Assembly: GCF_000009265.1 (NCBI RefSeq)
Contig: NC_008380.1
Span: 2,981,501-3,045,500, forward strand
Length of the DNA: 64,000 nucleotides
Direction of reading: 5' to 3'
Source: Rhizobium johnstonii 3841
GTDB lineage: Bacteria; Pseudomonadota; Alphaproteobacteria; Rhizobiales; Rhizobiaceae
Both the position numbers and the translations under genes were made by a program. Of the stretch, positions 50,520-59,625 are shown piece after piece (position 1 is the first letter of the stretch; the number at the start of each line of letters is the position of its first letter). Under the pieces are notes generated by a model. The model had not been told where the DNA came from. It made no database searches and saw only the letters and a list, made by a program, of their open reading frames with translations.

Positions 50520-50774
50520 TCAGCGCTGCAGGTCGTAGCACTGCGCCCTGCGGCTCCCGGTCTGGCAGGTCGGCGAGAAATTGAGGCGATAGCGCCTTTC
50601 TTTCATGCATTCGCTGAAGCCATTGGGATCGGGCGGATCCTTCCACAGATGGGCGAGTTCGCAGTGCTTGCGGACATTGAAGAAGTCTTCTGTTCTCTCA
50701 GTGGCGTCAACTGAAGCCGCCGAAGCGGCTAACGCCAAGAACATCGCGGAACTCAAGGCAGCCGACGTCTTCAA
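50520..50774 (-). CDS. Small Cys-containing secreted protein
   Basis: 84 aa with a TTG start at 50774 that gives a complete signal peptide (MKTSAALSSAMFLALAASAA, cleavage near VDATER); an internal ATG would truncate it. The mature part has four Cys (HCELAHLW, ECMKERRY, PTCQTG, QCYDLQ), suggesting two disulfides. Unknown family. Lies just downstream of the efflux operon on the same strand. Confidence 0.55.
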   Translation of the reverse strand: MKTSAALSSAMFLALAASAASVDATERTEDFFNVRKHCELAHLWKDPPDPNGFSECMKERRYRLNFSPTCQTGSRRAQCYDLQR

Positions 50775-50802
50775 GATAAGGTGCTCTCAGAGAACGCCTG
50801 AG

Positions 50803-51831
50803 TCATGCCGATATCCTCTTCGTTTCCCCCGTCCGCGGCCACAGGATGACGGCAAACAGCAGCGCGTAGATCAAGGCTGCTGCGACATAGACGATGCGGG
50901 TGGCGAAGGATTCTGCGGCGCTGCCGGGCAGAGGCGAGACCCCGAGGCCGAACAGGATCAGGAAGGTTGTCAGGGCGCCGGCAAAAACCGGGGCGTCCTT
51001 CGAGCGAGCAGCCGCGCGCCCTCCGATGAGGAGGACGACGACGAGAACGATGAGGAAGATCGAGAAAAGATTGGGGCGCAGCGATAGCGCGGCATAGGCA
51101 ACGGAGGCGAGCACGCCACCGAACAGGTTGATGAGCACGAGCCCGATCGCCGCCCTCGCGCTTGCGGCAACGTCGAGCTGCCCAAGCAGCGATGCAACGG
51201 TGATCGGAATGACCGCCGCAGCGGTCAGGTTGTCGCTCGTCAGGCAGATCACGACGGAGCCCAGAAGGATGACCGTGTTGGCCAGTGCCCGACCCAAGGC
51301 CGGCGGCCGCTCCTCGATCGGCGCCGCCTCGATCTGTTGGGAGAACGGCTCGGGAAAGACCGCATGGGCAAACCACATCAGAACCGTGCCCGACAACACC
51401 CCGGTGACCAGGATGGACAGGATGGAGTTGGCGAGTTCCTTGTTGAGGATGCCGAGCAGAGGCACGATAATCGCGACGACGAGCACGAGAAAGACGGCCG
51501 GTCCTCCCTTTCCCGTCGACTGTGCGGCGAAGCACGCGAAATAGGTCAGCCCCAGGATGAGAAGGAAGGGTGCGGGACGCTCGCCGAGGACGTCGGTCAG
51601 AACCATCATCGCGATCCCGGCGATCAGCATGACCATCGCCGCGCCGATGGTCTTGCCGAGCGGCATGGGCCGCGAACTTCCGAGCAGAAACTGGGCGGCA
51701 AAGAGCGGACCCAGGAAGGGCACGATGGCCCCCGCATAGACTGCGAGCGTGAAGCCGATCGAGACCGCGAACGCAACCCGCAGCCCCTTGCGTTTTTGCT
51801 CCTCGACCGCGGGGCTCCTCTCAGCGGACAT
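50803..51831 (-). CDS. DUF2955/FUSC-like inner-membrane efflux component
   Basis: 342 aa with about ten membrane segments, arranged as two five-segment halves around a polar middle (FPEPFSQQIEAAPIEERPPA). Matches DUF2955, related to the aromatic-acid exporter (AaeB/FUSC) superfamily. Start lies 11 bp inside the end of the HlyD gene, so the two form a bipartite efflux pump. Confidence 0.82.
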   Translation of the reverse strand: MSAERSPAVEEQKRKGLRVAFAVSIGFTLAVYAGAIVPFLGPLFAAQFLLGSSRPMPLGKTIGAAMVMLIAGIAMMVLTDVLGERPAPFLLILGLTYFACFAAQSTGKGGPAVFLVLVVAIIVPLLGILNKELANSILSILVTGVLSGTVLMWFAHAVFPEPFSQQIEAAPIEERPPALGRALANTVILLGSVVICLTSDNLTAAAVIPITVASLLGQLDVAASARAAIGLVLINLFGGVLASVAYAALSLRPNLFSIFLIVLVVVLLIGGRAAARSKDAPVFAGALTTFLILFGLGVSPLPGSAAESFATRIVYVAAALIYALLFAVILWPRTGETKRISA

Positions 51832-52927
51832 AGGTCAGCACCGACATGATGCGGATCCAGAGCGATCCCCAGGCATTGGTGACCGGGTTGTCGCCGGTGT
51901 AGATGACGACGGTCGCCTGCGATCCGTAGCGTACGCCGCCCTTGGGCCTCTGCGCCTCCTCGATGATGAGCCGGACCGGAAACCGCTGCGGCTCCTGGAC
52001 CCAGCCGCTATCGCTCCGGATCGTCGGCAATCCGGTGTTCGGGTCCGTGCTGCCTTGCGATACGCCGAAACCAACGCTCTCGACTTGCGCCGGAAACAAC
52101 CGGCCGGGAAGCGCGTCGAAAAGGACTTCCGCCCGGTTGCCGACTGCCACCTTCTCGAGGCTGTTCTCCTTGAAGGCGGCTGTGATCCAGATCGTTCCGA
52201 CATCAATAAAGGTCATGGCTGACTGTCCAGCCGACACGACCTTACCGATTGTAAGTTGGAGGTTGGTCACGACCCCGGCCGAAGGTGCCTGAACGGTGGT
52301 CCGCACCAGATCGAGTCGTGCCTTTTCGAGCGCTGCCAGAGCTGCCCGGAGCTGCGGATTGTCATTTCCGCTCGGCCCGAGCTGCTCCTTGGCCTTGGCC
52401 AACTCAGCCTCAGCACCGATGACGGCCGCCTCTGACTGACCGAAAGCCGATCTGGTTGAATCAGCCCGCGCTTTGGAATACACGCCCCTCTTTTCCAGCT
52501 CTGCGGCGCGCGCAGCTTGTTCGCGAAGATTGTCGCGATCGACCTGGGCCGTTACGAGCTTTGCCTGCGCCGCATCGACAGCAGCCGTTGACGCGCCCAT
52601 CGACTGGCCGACACTTGCAAGGCTCGCCTCGGCCTCGCTGACCGCGAGTTCGTAGCGCTCGGGATCGATACGAAAGAGAAGCTGGTCGGCCTCGACGCGC
52701 GAGTTGTCGGTGACGCCGACTTCCACCACCCGGCCGGTGACTTCGGGCGCGATGCCCACGATATAGGCTTGGACTTGAGCCTGCGAGGTCGACGGCGTGC
52801 GCCGCTCCATGAAGATGGAGAAAACGAACAGGGCGAGCGCCAAAAGGACGATAATGAGTGCTATCCTGCGGAGGGGATTCCGAGGCGTTGGGGAAATGGC
52901 TGGCTCGTCCAAGTTTTCGGAAACCAC
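51821..52927 (-). CDS. HlyD/EmrA-family membrane fusion protein
   Basis: 368 aa; GTG start at 52927 with GAAGGA upstream. One N-terminal membrane anchor (residues about 20-39), biotinyl-lipoyl-like half AYIVGIAPEVTGRVVEVGVT, long alpha hairpin (about 85-195) and the second half VRTTVQAPSAGVVTNLQLTI, then a beta-barrel domain. Periplasmic adaptor for the DUF2955 pump. A copy of the shared palindrome lies about 100 bp upstream. Confidence 0.9.
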   Translation of the reverse strand: MVSENLDEPAISPTPRNPLRRIALIIVLLALALFVFSIFMERRTPSTSQAQVQAYIVGIAPEVTGRVVEVGVTDNSRVEADQLLFRIDPERYELAVSEAEASLASVGQSMGASTAAVDAAQAKLVTAQVDRDNLREQAARAAELEKRGVYSKARADSTRSAFGQSEAAVIGAEAELAKAKEQLGPSGNDNPQLRAALAALEKARLDLVRTTVQAPSAGVVTNLQLTIGKVVSAGQSAMTFIDVGTIWITAAFKENSLEKVAVGNRAEVLFDALPGRLFPAQVESVGFGVSQGSTDPNTGLPTIRSDSGWVQEPQRFPVRLIIEEAQRPKGGVRYGSQATVVIYTGDNPVTNAWGSLWIRIMSVLTYVR

Positions 52928-53022
52928 GGCAATATCCTTCGGAGGCGTTTCGTTTCGTGGAAGCGCAAAGTTTCAGCGCCGGACATTTGTCGCGATGGTC
53001 GTTACCGGGCGATGGAACGCAA

Positions 53023-53041
53023 GTAGGTAACCGTAACATAC
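53023..53041. promoter_or_regulatory. Shared 19-bp palindrome, copy 3 (upstream of HlyD)
   Basis: GTAGGTAACCGTAACATAC: 17/19 identical to the copy at 53421. About 100 bp upstream of the minus-strand HlyD start; fits an operator for the efflux operon. Confidence 0.65.
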
Positions 53042-53078
53042 GCCTTGCGATGGCTTGCCGCCGGCCTGGTCGCACGCA

Positions 53079-53336
53079 TCAGCGAGCGGTTGGCGGTACC
53101 GAGGCGTCAAGCGCGCCCTCTATCTCCTTGGAGAGTTCGGCGATGAGTTCCTGGTATTCGACGACGCGCTCGTCGCGTTTCAGATCGGTCGAGACGTTCC
53201 ATTTCTGCAGCGCCGATTGGGCGTCGGCAAAGTCCCTGCAGATTTCCCGAAAATCCTCACTGCGGGCAGAAAGATCGTCGATCGCCTTGATCCTGGCTGG
53301 AAACTGCCGACGGACTGCGGTCACGCCTTCGTCCAT
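53079..53336 (-). CDS. Small hypothetical helical protein
   Basis: 85 aa; AAGGAGTGG precedes ATG 53336. Charged and helical (EDFREICRDFADAQSALQKW, VVEYQELIAELSKEIEGAL). No signal peptide. Lies between two copies of the shared palindrome, so it may belong to the same regulon and may be co-transcribed with hlyD. Confidence 0.65.
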   Translation of the reverse strand: MDEGVTAVRRQFPARIKAIDDLSARSEDFREICRDFADAQSALQKWNVSTDLKRDERVVEYQELIAELSKEIEGALDASVPPTAR

Positions 53337-53420
53337 GGTCCACTCCTTAACGGCATTTGGAACGCTGCCTCTGTAACGTGTGCCCGGCTCAATCTTCGTG
53401 GACGACGATCAGTTCGTGGA

Positions 53421-53439
53421 GTATGTTACCGTAACATAC
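53421..53439. promoter_or_regulatory. Shared 19-bp palindrome, copy 4 (perfect)
   Basis: GTATGTTACCGTAACATAC, a perfect 9+1+9 dyad, in the divergent gap between the genes at 53336 (minus) and 53482 (plus), 43 bp before the plus-strand ATG. Best copy of the motif, used here as its reference. Confidence 0.75.
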
Positions 53440-53481
53440 GGTCTGGCAGTGATGTGACTCAACGGGGGGATTGGGGCAGAC

Positions 53482-55302
53482 ATGCAGACGTGGATACCAG
53501 CAGAGGGGTCTGCAGCGCTCATTTCTTCAGGGCTGGCGCCTCAAGCCGACGAGATCAGGGAGCAGCTGGAACGTGTCGTCTCCAGCCCTGAATTTCCAGG
53601 CGTCGGTCGCGCCGCCACGTTTCTCCGCTATGTCGTCTCGGAAACCCTCGAGGGCCGGGGCAACCGGATCAAAGCCTATTCGATCGCAATCGAGGTGTTC
53701 GGCCGGGATCCCGGCTTCACCCAGGACGATCCGGTGGTCAGGATCGAGGCCGGACGGCTGCGGCGGTCGCTCGAGCGTTATTATCTCGTCGCCGGGCAGC
53801 AAGATCCGGTCAGGATCGACATTCCCAAAGGCGGATATGTTCCAACCTTCACCTGGTCCTGTGCGGCTTTAGTCGACATTGGAGGCGAAGACGCTGGCGA
53901 AACATCGGCCTCTGAGGTCCGTTCCGGACGCTGGTGGCGCGCAAGAAGGGTCTTGTGGCCGGGTGCTGCTGCGCTCGCTGCAGTGGCTATTTCGCTATAT
54001 TGGATCGGCGCACGATCTACCGCTCCGTCGCTCGAACGCGCCGGAAATCTAATGCCCGATCGCCCGGCCCTCGTGGTCGCCCCCTTTGCCAATCTCGGCG
54101 AAGGGCCAGAGGCGCAGCTCTACACCGCCGGCCTGACCGAGGAGCTGATGACCATCCTGCCACGGTTCAAGGAGATCAAGGTCTTCGGTCGCGAAACGTC
54201 CAAGTCACTCCCCGCGGATGTGGGCGCATCGAAGATCCGGGCCGAATTCGGCGCACGCTATCTCCTTGCCGGCGGTGTCCGGATGTCGGGAAAGCGCCTT
54301 CGCGTGACGGCCAGATTGCTTGATACGTCGGACGGCGAGATCCTCTGGTCGGAGAATTATGACAATGATCTCGCATCGGGGGACCTGTTTGCGATCCAGA
54401 CGGATGTCGCCAGAAAGGTCGCGACCGCCATCGCCCAACCCTACGGAGTCATGGCACAGATCGACTCCGCCAGTCCGCCGCCGGATGACCTCGGCGCGTA
54501 TGAGTGCACTTTGCGCTTCTATGCCTATCGTTCGGAACTGAGCGCCGAAGCGCATGCGCGCGTCCGAGATTGCCTCGAGGCCGCGCTCGCGCGGTTTCCG
54601 AACTACGCGACCGCCTGGGCAATGCTGTCGATCGTCTATCTCGATGAGGACCGGTACAAGTTCAATCCGACACCAGGCCAGGATACAGCAATACAGCGTG
54701 CACACGATGCCGCCAGGCGCGCAACCCAGATCGATCCAAACAATACGCGCGGGCTCCAAGCGCTGATGACGGCGTTGTTCTTCGACAGGCAGCTCGCTGA
54801 ATCGCTTCGTGTGGGCGAGCAGGCGCTCGCCACCAATCCTAATGACACCGAACTGATGGGCGAGTTCGGAACCCGGCTTGCGATCGCTGGCCAGTGGCAA
54901 CGTGGAGCAAGCCTGCTGGACCAGGCCATCGCCCTCAATCCAGGCAGCGGCGGCTTCTACCACGGAACGCGAGCCCTGGCCGCCTATATGCTCCGCGACA
55001 ACCACACTGCCGTGCTGGAGATCAGGCAGGCGAACATGCAAAAGTTCCCTCTCTTCCATGTTGTCGCCGCCGTCATCTACGCAGAGGCTGGCATGATGGA
55101 CGACGCCCGCCGGGAAGGACAGGTGTTCGTCAGCATGCGACCCGACTTCCTGCCAAACATCGTCACGGAACTTGCAATGCGCAACATGCAGCCCGAAGAT
55201 CGCGACCGCCTGATCGAAGGACTTCGCAAGGCGGGGATGACGGTACCTGATCCCGACGCAATTGCGTCGACTGCCACCACCTCCGACCTGCAACCTCGCT
55301 GA
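53482..55302 (+). CDS. TolB-like/TPR membrane protein related to rhizobial adenylate cyclase scaffolds
   Basis: 606 aa. N-terminal cytoplasmic domain (about 15-125: GRAATFLRYVVSETLEGRGN, then DPVVRIEAGRLRRSLERYYL), one membrane segment (about 155-175, WPGAAALAAVAISLYWIGA), a TolB-like/FlgO-type domain (about 195-320: LVVAPFANLGEGPEAQLYTA, GARYLLAGGVRMSGKRLRVT, ILWSENYD) and TPR repeats to the end. These modules are common in rhizobial class III cyclases, but no cyclase or other catalytic domain is present. May act as a sensor or scaffold. Confidence 0.8.
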   Translation: MQTWIPAEGSAALISSGLAPQADEIREQLERVVSSPEFPGVGRAATFLRYVVSETLEGRGNRIKAYSIAIEVFGRDPGFTQDDPVVRIEAGRLRRSLERYYLVAGQQDPVRIDIPKGGYVPTFTWSCAALVDIGGEDAGETSASEVRSGRWWRARRVLWPGAAALAAVAISLYWIGARSTAPSLERAGNLMPDRPALVVAPFANLGEGPEAQLYTAGLTEELMTILPRFKEIKVFGRETSKSLPADVGASKIRAEFGARYLLAGGVRMSGKRLRVTARLLDTSDGEILWSENYDNDLASGDLFAIQTDVARKVATAIAQPYGVMAQIDSASPPPDDLGAYECTLRFYAYRSELSAEAHARVRDCLEAALARFPNYATAWAMLSIVYLDEDRYKFNPTPGQDTAIQRAHDAARRATQIDPNNTRGLQALMTALFFDRQLAESLRVGEQALATNPNDTELMGEFGTRLAIAGQWQRGASLLDQAIALNPGSGGFYHGTRALAAYMLRDNHTAVLEIRQANMQKFPLFHVVAAVIYAEAGMMDDARREGQVFVSMRPDFLPNIVTELAMRNMQPEDRDRLIEGLRKAGMTVPDPDAIASTATTSDLQPR

Positions 55303-55315
55303 TGCTGTCTCCCCG

Positions 55316-55327
55316 ACCGTAACATAC
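55316..55327. promoter_or_regulatory. Half-site of the shared palindrome
   Basis: ACCGTAACATAC matches the right half of the 53421 palindrome exactly; the left half is not conserved. It lies about 120 bp upstream of the DUF900 lipoprotein gene. Weak. Confidence 0.3.
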
Positions 55328-55445
55328 CCGATCATACGGGCACGCCATCTCATCTTCGCATAGTCTGACCTCGGTGCCGACTTCGACCGCCGCGGCGTGC
55401 TGCGTCGAGGCCCGTACAAACTTGACAGGGCTATGAGGAACGCTA

Positions 55446-56861
55446 GTGAGCACAGCAAAATGTCTTGACGGCCGAATTCAACCAAGCCCTTCCCTAGCGC
55501 AGTTCCAGCAAAAATGCGCAGCGGTTTTGCGGCCGGAATTGCGTGAAAACAAAAAGACAGAGCATTTCCGTGGCTCGGAGAAACCAGGTATTGCTCTGGT
55601 CTTGAAATGGATCTCGGCTCTGCTGTTGCTCTGCGCATTGGCCGGATGCGGAGGCCATCCGAAGAACGTCCTCATCCCGGTTGCCGATAGCGCGCCGAAC
55701 GCCACCAAGGTCGACATGCTCGTAGCCACGACGCGCAGCCGCTCCACGATCCAAGGCGAGATGTTCACAGGCGAGCGCGCACTCGCCCCGGCCTTTGCCG
55801 ACATCACCGTATCCATTCCGCCTGCGAACGTCCGCAAGGTCGGCGAAGTCGCCTGGCCGAGAAGGCTTCCATCCAACCCGGCCACCGACTTTGCAACCTT
55901 GAAAGCCGAGGAGATCACGCGCGACGACGCCAAGAAGTGGCTGAGCGCCTCAGTCAAGAGGAGCCACGACCGCAGCGTGCTCGTGTTCATCCACGGCTTC
56001 AACAACCGTTTCGAAGACTCCGTCTATCGCTTCGCCCAGATCGTCAAGGATTCCGGCGTCCATAGTGCGCCGGTGCTGGTGACATGGCCGTCGCGCGGCA
56101 GTCTGCTCGCATATGGCTATGACAGGGAGAGCACCAACTACACGCGCAACGCATTGGAAACGCTCTTCCAGTATCTCGCGAGGGATCCAGAGGTGAAGGA
56201 AGTCTCGATCCTTGCGCATTCCATGGGGAACTGGCTGGCGCTGGAAGCGCTTCGCCAGATGGCGATCCGCAACGGCCACCTCCCCGCCAAGTTCGAGAAC
56301 GTGATGCTGGCCTCGCCCGACGTGGATGTCGACGTCTTCCGCCAACAGATCGTCGACATGGGCAAGAAGCATCCGAAGTTCACCTTGTTCGTTTCACGAG
56401 ACGACCGTGCGCTCGCGGTATCCCGCAGGGTATGGGGCGACGTCGCCAGACTCGGCGCCATCGATCCCGAGGCATCTCCCTTCAAGAAGGAGCTGGCCGA
56501 TAGCCAGATCACGGTGATCGACCTCACCAAGGTCAAGGCGGGCGACAAGCTGAACCACGGAAAGTTCGCGGAATCGCCCGAGGTCGTTCAACTGATTGGG
56601 GCGCGGATTTCCGACGGCCAGACACTGACCGACAGCAAGGTCGGGCTCGGGGATCACATCCTTGCCGCGACGACGAGTACAGCCGCCGCAGCAGGTAGCG
56701 CGGCCGGCCTGATCCTCGCCGCCCCGGTCGCCGTCGTCGATGCCGACACCAGAGACAATTACGCCGGCCATGTCAGCGGCCTCACAGGTCCCGTGGGCAC
56801 ACAGCCGCGAGCATCCGAATGCACTGCCGCGGGCCGATCGAAAGAGTCGTGCAGGCAATGA
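55446..56861 (+). CDS. Alpha/beta hydrolase (DUF900) lipoprotein
   Basis: 471 aa as drawn from GTG 55446; the true start may be later, since a lipoprotein signal (LKWISALLLLCALAGCGG, Cys about residue 68) lies inside and a TTG at about 55601 would place it at the N-terminus. DUF900 hydrolase: VLVFIHGFNNRFEDSVYRFA oxyanion region, nucleophile Ser in SILAHSMGNWLALEALRQM, acid in FVSRDDRAL. Predicted outer- or inner-membrane-anchored periplasmic esterase/lipase-like protein. Precedes the MscS gene. Confidence 0.82.
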   Translation: MSTAKCLDGRIQPSPSLAQFQQKCAAVLRPELRENKKTEHFRGSEKPGIALVLKWISALLLLCALAGCGGHPKNVLIPVADSAPNATKVDMLVATTRSRSTIQGEMFTGERALAPAFADITVSIPPANVRKVGEVAWPRRLPSNPATDFATLKAEEITRDDAKKWLSASVKRSHDRSVLVFIHGFNNRFEDSVYRFAQIVKDSGVHSAPVLVTWPSRGSLLAYGYDRESTNYTRNALETLFQYLARDPEVKEVSILAHSMGNWLALEALRQMAIRNGHLPAKFENVMLASPDVDVDVFRQQIVDMGKKHPKFTLFVSRDDRALAVSRRVWGDVARLGAIDPEASPFKKELADSQITVIDLTKVKAGDKLNHGKFAESPEVVQLIGARISDGQTLTDSKVGLGDHILAATTSTAAAAGSAAGLILAAPVAVVDADTRDNYAGHVSGLTGPVGTQPRASECTAAGRSKESCRQ

Positions 56862-56909
56862 CGGAAGGATCCGGCAGACGAAATAGGTTCATCGAGATCA
56901 GGATAGACG

Positions 56910-59066
56910 ATGCTATTACTTTTCAAGATCCGCATATTTAGACCGCTTTTCACGGGGGCAGCCGTGGCTTCCGTTCTCCTTAGTGCCTCGATTGCTGTGG
57001 CGCAGAGCGTGACGCCAGCGAGCCCACAGCCGGAAAGCGTCCAGCGCTTTATCGGCATGTTCTCGGATCCTGACGTCCAACGCTTCCTGCAGCAGCAGTC
57101 GGAAGCAGCCAAGACCGCGGCGGAACCGCCCTTGGAAACCCGGAACGCAGACCCTTCATTCTCGGAATTCACGATGCGATTCCGTGCCCATGCCTCAAGT
57201 CTTCTCGGCGCCATCCAGTCCTTTCCCCTGGAGACGATGCGAGGCGGGGCCGTGCTCGAACGGGACATCCGGGCGAATGGCGGGACGCGGCCGATCTTCC
57301 TGGTCGCTGCCTTCGTCGCCGTTGGGCTGGCCGCGCAATGGCTATTCTGGTGGATCAGCGCCGGCTGGCGCTCATGGATGACACGCGCGCCCTATGAGAC
57401 GGTTCTAGAAAGAGTGATTGCACTGGCTGCGAGGCTTCTTTGGGCTGCCTGTTACGTCCTGTCCTTCGGCCTCGGCAGTATCGGCTTCTTCCTGCTGTTC
57501 CAATGGCCGCCGGCTATCAGAGAGATCGTCGTCGGCTACCTCTTCGCGATCGTCGTCTTCCGTCTGGCGAGCGCTCTTTTCGACGTGTTGTTGGCACCAC
57601 AGGCCGAGGAAGAGGGCCGTTTTCGTGTCGTACCGATCGCAAAGGATGCCGCCGGTCACTGGGCGAAACGCCTGGGCTATCTTGTCGGCTGGTTTGCCTT
57701 CGGCTGGGTGACCATTCGCCTGCTCGGCACCCTCGGCTTTTCCGTCCCGGCACGGCAACTCGTGGCCTATGCCCTCGGCCTCGTGCTCCTCATCATCGGT
57801 ATCGAAGCCGTCTGGAGACGTCCGTCCGGATTGACGGCCGGCCAGACCACCCGCATCGGCCTGCGAGCGCGGAACTGGCTCTGGACGGTTTACTTCGCGA
57901 GCGTCTGGCTGCTGTGGGTGATGGGAGCCATGAAGCTGTTCTGGATTGCGGTGATCTGCGCGGCATTGCCAGGTGCCATCGCCCTCACCAAGGCGTCTGT
58001 CGACAATATCCTGCGTTCTTCTGAGGACGAAGGGGACGGCCACAAGAGAGGCACCGTCGTGTCGGTGATTGTGGAGCGCGGCATCAGGGCGGCGCTGATC
58101 GTCGGAGCCATCGTCCTGCTTGCGGACGCCCTGGAGGTCCGGCTCACACAAATGACGATGCAGGATTCGCCACTTCTGCGCCTCGTGCGCGGCCTCCTCA
58201 GCGCCGGGATCATTCTCCTGATCGTCGATCTCGCCTGGAGCGTCGTGAAGGTCCTCATCGATCGCAAGCTCGACGACACCGAGACCGTCCTCGAAGTCGG
58301 CAGCGAACGGGAGCGGCGGCGCACGCGCCTCAGAACCCTGCTGCCGATCCTTCGCAATTTCCTGATGATCCTGTTCGTCGCCATCGCGATCATGATGGCG
58401 CTGTCATCACTGGGGGTAGAAATCGGCCCGTTGATCGCCGGCGCCGGCGTGGTCGGTGTCGCAATCGGCTTCGGCGCGCAGACGGTGGTCAAGGACGTCA
58501 TCAGCGGGATGTTCTACCTGCTCGACGACGCTTTCAGGATAGGCGAATATATCCAGAGCGGCAGCTACAAGGGCACCGTTGAATCCTTCAGCTTGCGATC
58601 GGTCAAGCTCAGGCACCACCGCGGCGCGGTCTACATCGTCCCCTTCAGCGAGCTCGGCGCGGTCCAGAACATGAGCCGCGACTGGGTGATCGAGAAAATG
58701 ACGATCACCGTCACCTACGATTCCGACATCGAGAAAGCCCGCAAGATCATCAAGAAGATTGGCCAGGAACTGTTCGAGGACCCTGAGTTCAAACCGACGA
58801 CGCTCGAGCCGCTGAAGATGCAGGGGATCGATAGTCTTGGCGATTCCGGTCTGCTCCTGCGGATGAAGGTCATGACGCTTCCCGGCCAGCAGTTCACGCT
58901 GAAGCGGCGGGCCTTGCGGATGATCCATGAGGCATTCCACGAAAACGGCATCAAGCTCGCTGTGCCCACAGTCCAGGTCTCGGGCGGCAAGGACGACGCT
59001 GTTGCCGCCGCTGCCCAGCAGACGCTCGCAGCACACAACGCGGCCGCCGTCGCAAACCCGGCCTGA
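56910..59066 (+). CDS. MscS-family mechanosensitive channel, long form
   Basis: 718 aa. Signal peptide, a periplasmic region (about 30-120), about ten membrane segments, then the MscS core: GPLIAGAGVVGVAIGFGAQT (pore helix TM3), VVKDVISGMFYLLDDAFRIG and the beta domain GTVESFSLRSVKLRHHRGAV. It matches the larger MscK/YbdG-like proteins rather than the minimal 286-aa MscS. It protects against osmotic downshift. The ATG is 48 bp after the DUF900 stop. Confidence 0.9.
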   Translation: MLLLFKIRIFRPLFTGAAVASVLLSASIAVAQSVTPASPQPESVQRFIGMFSDPDVQRFLQQQSEAAKTAAEPPLETRNADPSFSEFTMRFRAHASSLLGAIQSFPLETMRGGAVLERDIRANGGTRPIFLVAAFVAVGLAAQWLFWWISAGWRSWMTRAPYETVLERVIALAARLLWAACYVLSFGLGSIGFFLLFQWPPAIREIVVGYLFAIVVFRLASALFDVLLAPQAEEEGRFRVVPIAKDAAGHWAKRLGYLVGWFAFGWVTIRLLGTLGFSVPARQLVAYALGLVLLIIGIEAVWRRPSGLTAGQTTRIGLRARNWLWTVYFASVWLLWVMGAMKLFWIAVICAALPGAIALTKASVDNILRSSEDEGDGHKRGTVVSVIVERGIRAALIVGAIVLLADALEVRLTQMTMQDSPLLRLVRGLLSAGIILLIVDLAWSVVKVLIDRKLDDTETVLEVGSERERRRTRLRTLLPILRNFLMILFVAIAIMMALSSLGVEIGPLIAGAGVVGVAIGFGAQTVVKDVISGMFYLLDDAFRIGEYIQSGSYKGTVESFSLRSVKLRHHRGAVYIVPFSELGAVQNMSRDWVIEKMTITVTYDSDIEKARKIIKKIGQELFEDPEFKPTTLEPLKMQGIDSLGDSGLLLRMKVMTLPGQQFTLKRRALRMIHEAFHENGIKLAVPTVQVSGGKDDAVAAAAQQTLAAHNAAAVANPA

Positions 59067-59114
59067 GGGCGGCATTTTCGAAATGAACGACACACGTGAG
59101 CAATGGAGAAATGA

Positions 59115-59516
59115 ATGAAGATCCTGGTCATCCCTACGCAGATGCTTGCGACACTTGCCGTTCTGATGACGGTCTGCGTGCCGGTCCTCGTTCCCGTAAC
59201 GGCCGAAGCCGCCCGTCGTGGCGTGGCGGCATGCGGCCCGAGAGGCTGCGGTGCCGCGGCCTGCGGACCGCGGGGATGCGCTGCAGTCGGAAGCACCCGC
59301 CCCGTCGTTCGCCCGCCTGTCCGGCGCGGCGTCGTCGTCGTCACCCCTCGCCGCTACTGGCGCCCGGGTACGGCAATCGCCGCGGGTGCTGCCATCGGCT
59401 TCGTCGCCGGAGCTGCCGCCGTGTCCTTGGCAGGCACGCCGCCGCAATCCGGTCAATGCTGGTACTACACCTCGCCCGCCAAGACGACGGGCTTCTGGGA
59501 CGTGTGCCCGCTGTGA
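59115..59516 (+). CDS. Small secreted protein with CGPRGC repeats
   Basis: 133 aa. Signal peptide MKILVIPTQMLATLAVLMTV with cleavage near AEAARR. The mature N-terminus has two ACGPRGC repeats, a basic Pro/Arg stretch (STRPVVRPPVRRGVVVVTPR), a Gly/Ala-rich hydrophobic segment (GTAIAAGAAIGFVAGAAAVS) and a Cys-containing end (QCWYYTSP, WDVCPL). Similar architecture occurs in many rhizobial hypothetical envelope proteins. Follows MscS. Confidence 0.7.
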   Translation: MKILVIPTQMLATLAVLMTVCVPVLVPVTAEAARRGVAACGPRGCGAAACGPRGCAAVGSTRPVVRPPVRRGVVVVTPRRYWRPGTAIAAGAAIGFVAGAAAVSLAGTPPQSGQCWYYTSPAKTTGFWDVCPL

Positions 59517-59625
59517 GCGACCGGGCAGAAAAACTGCCAGCTCGCTTGGTTCGCTTCGTCGCCCGCCCTCCCATGAGTGGGGAGGACCTCGAATTCCAGG
59601 TCACAAATTTTAGAAGGTACGTTCC

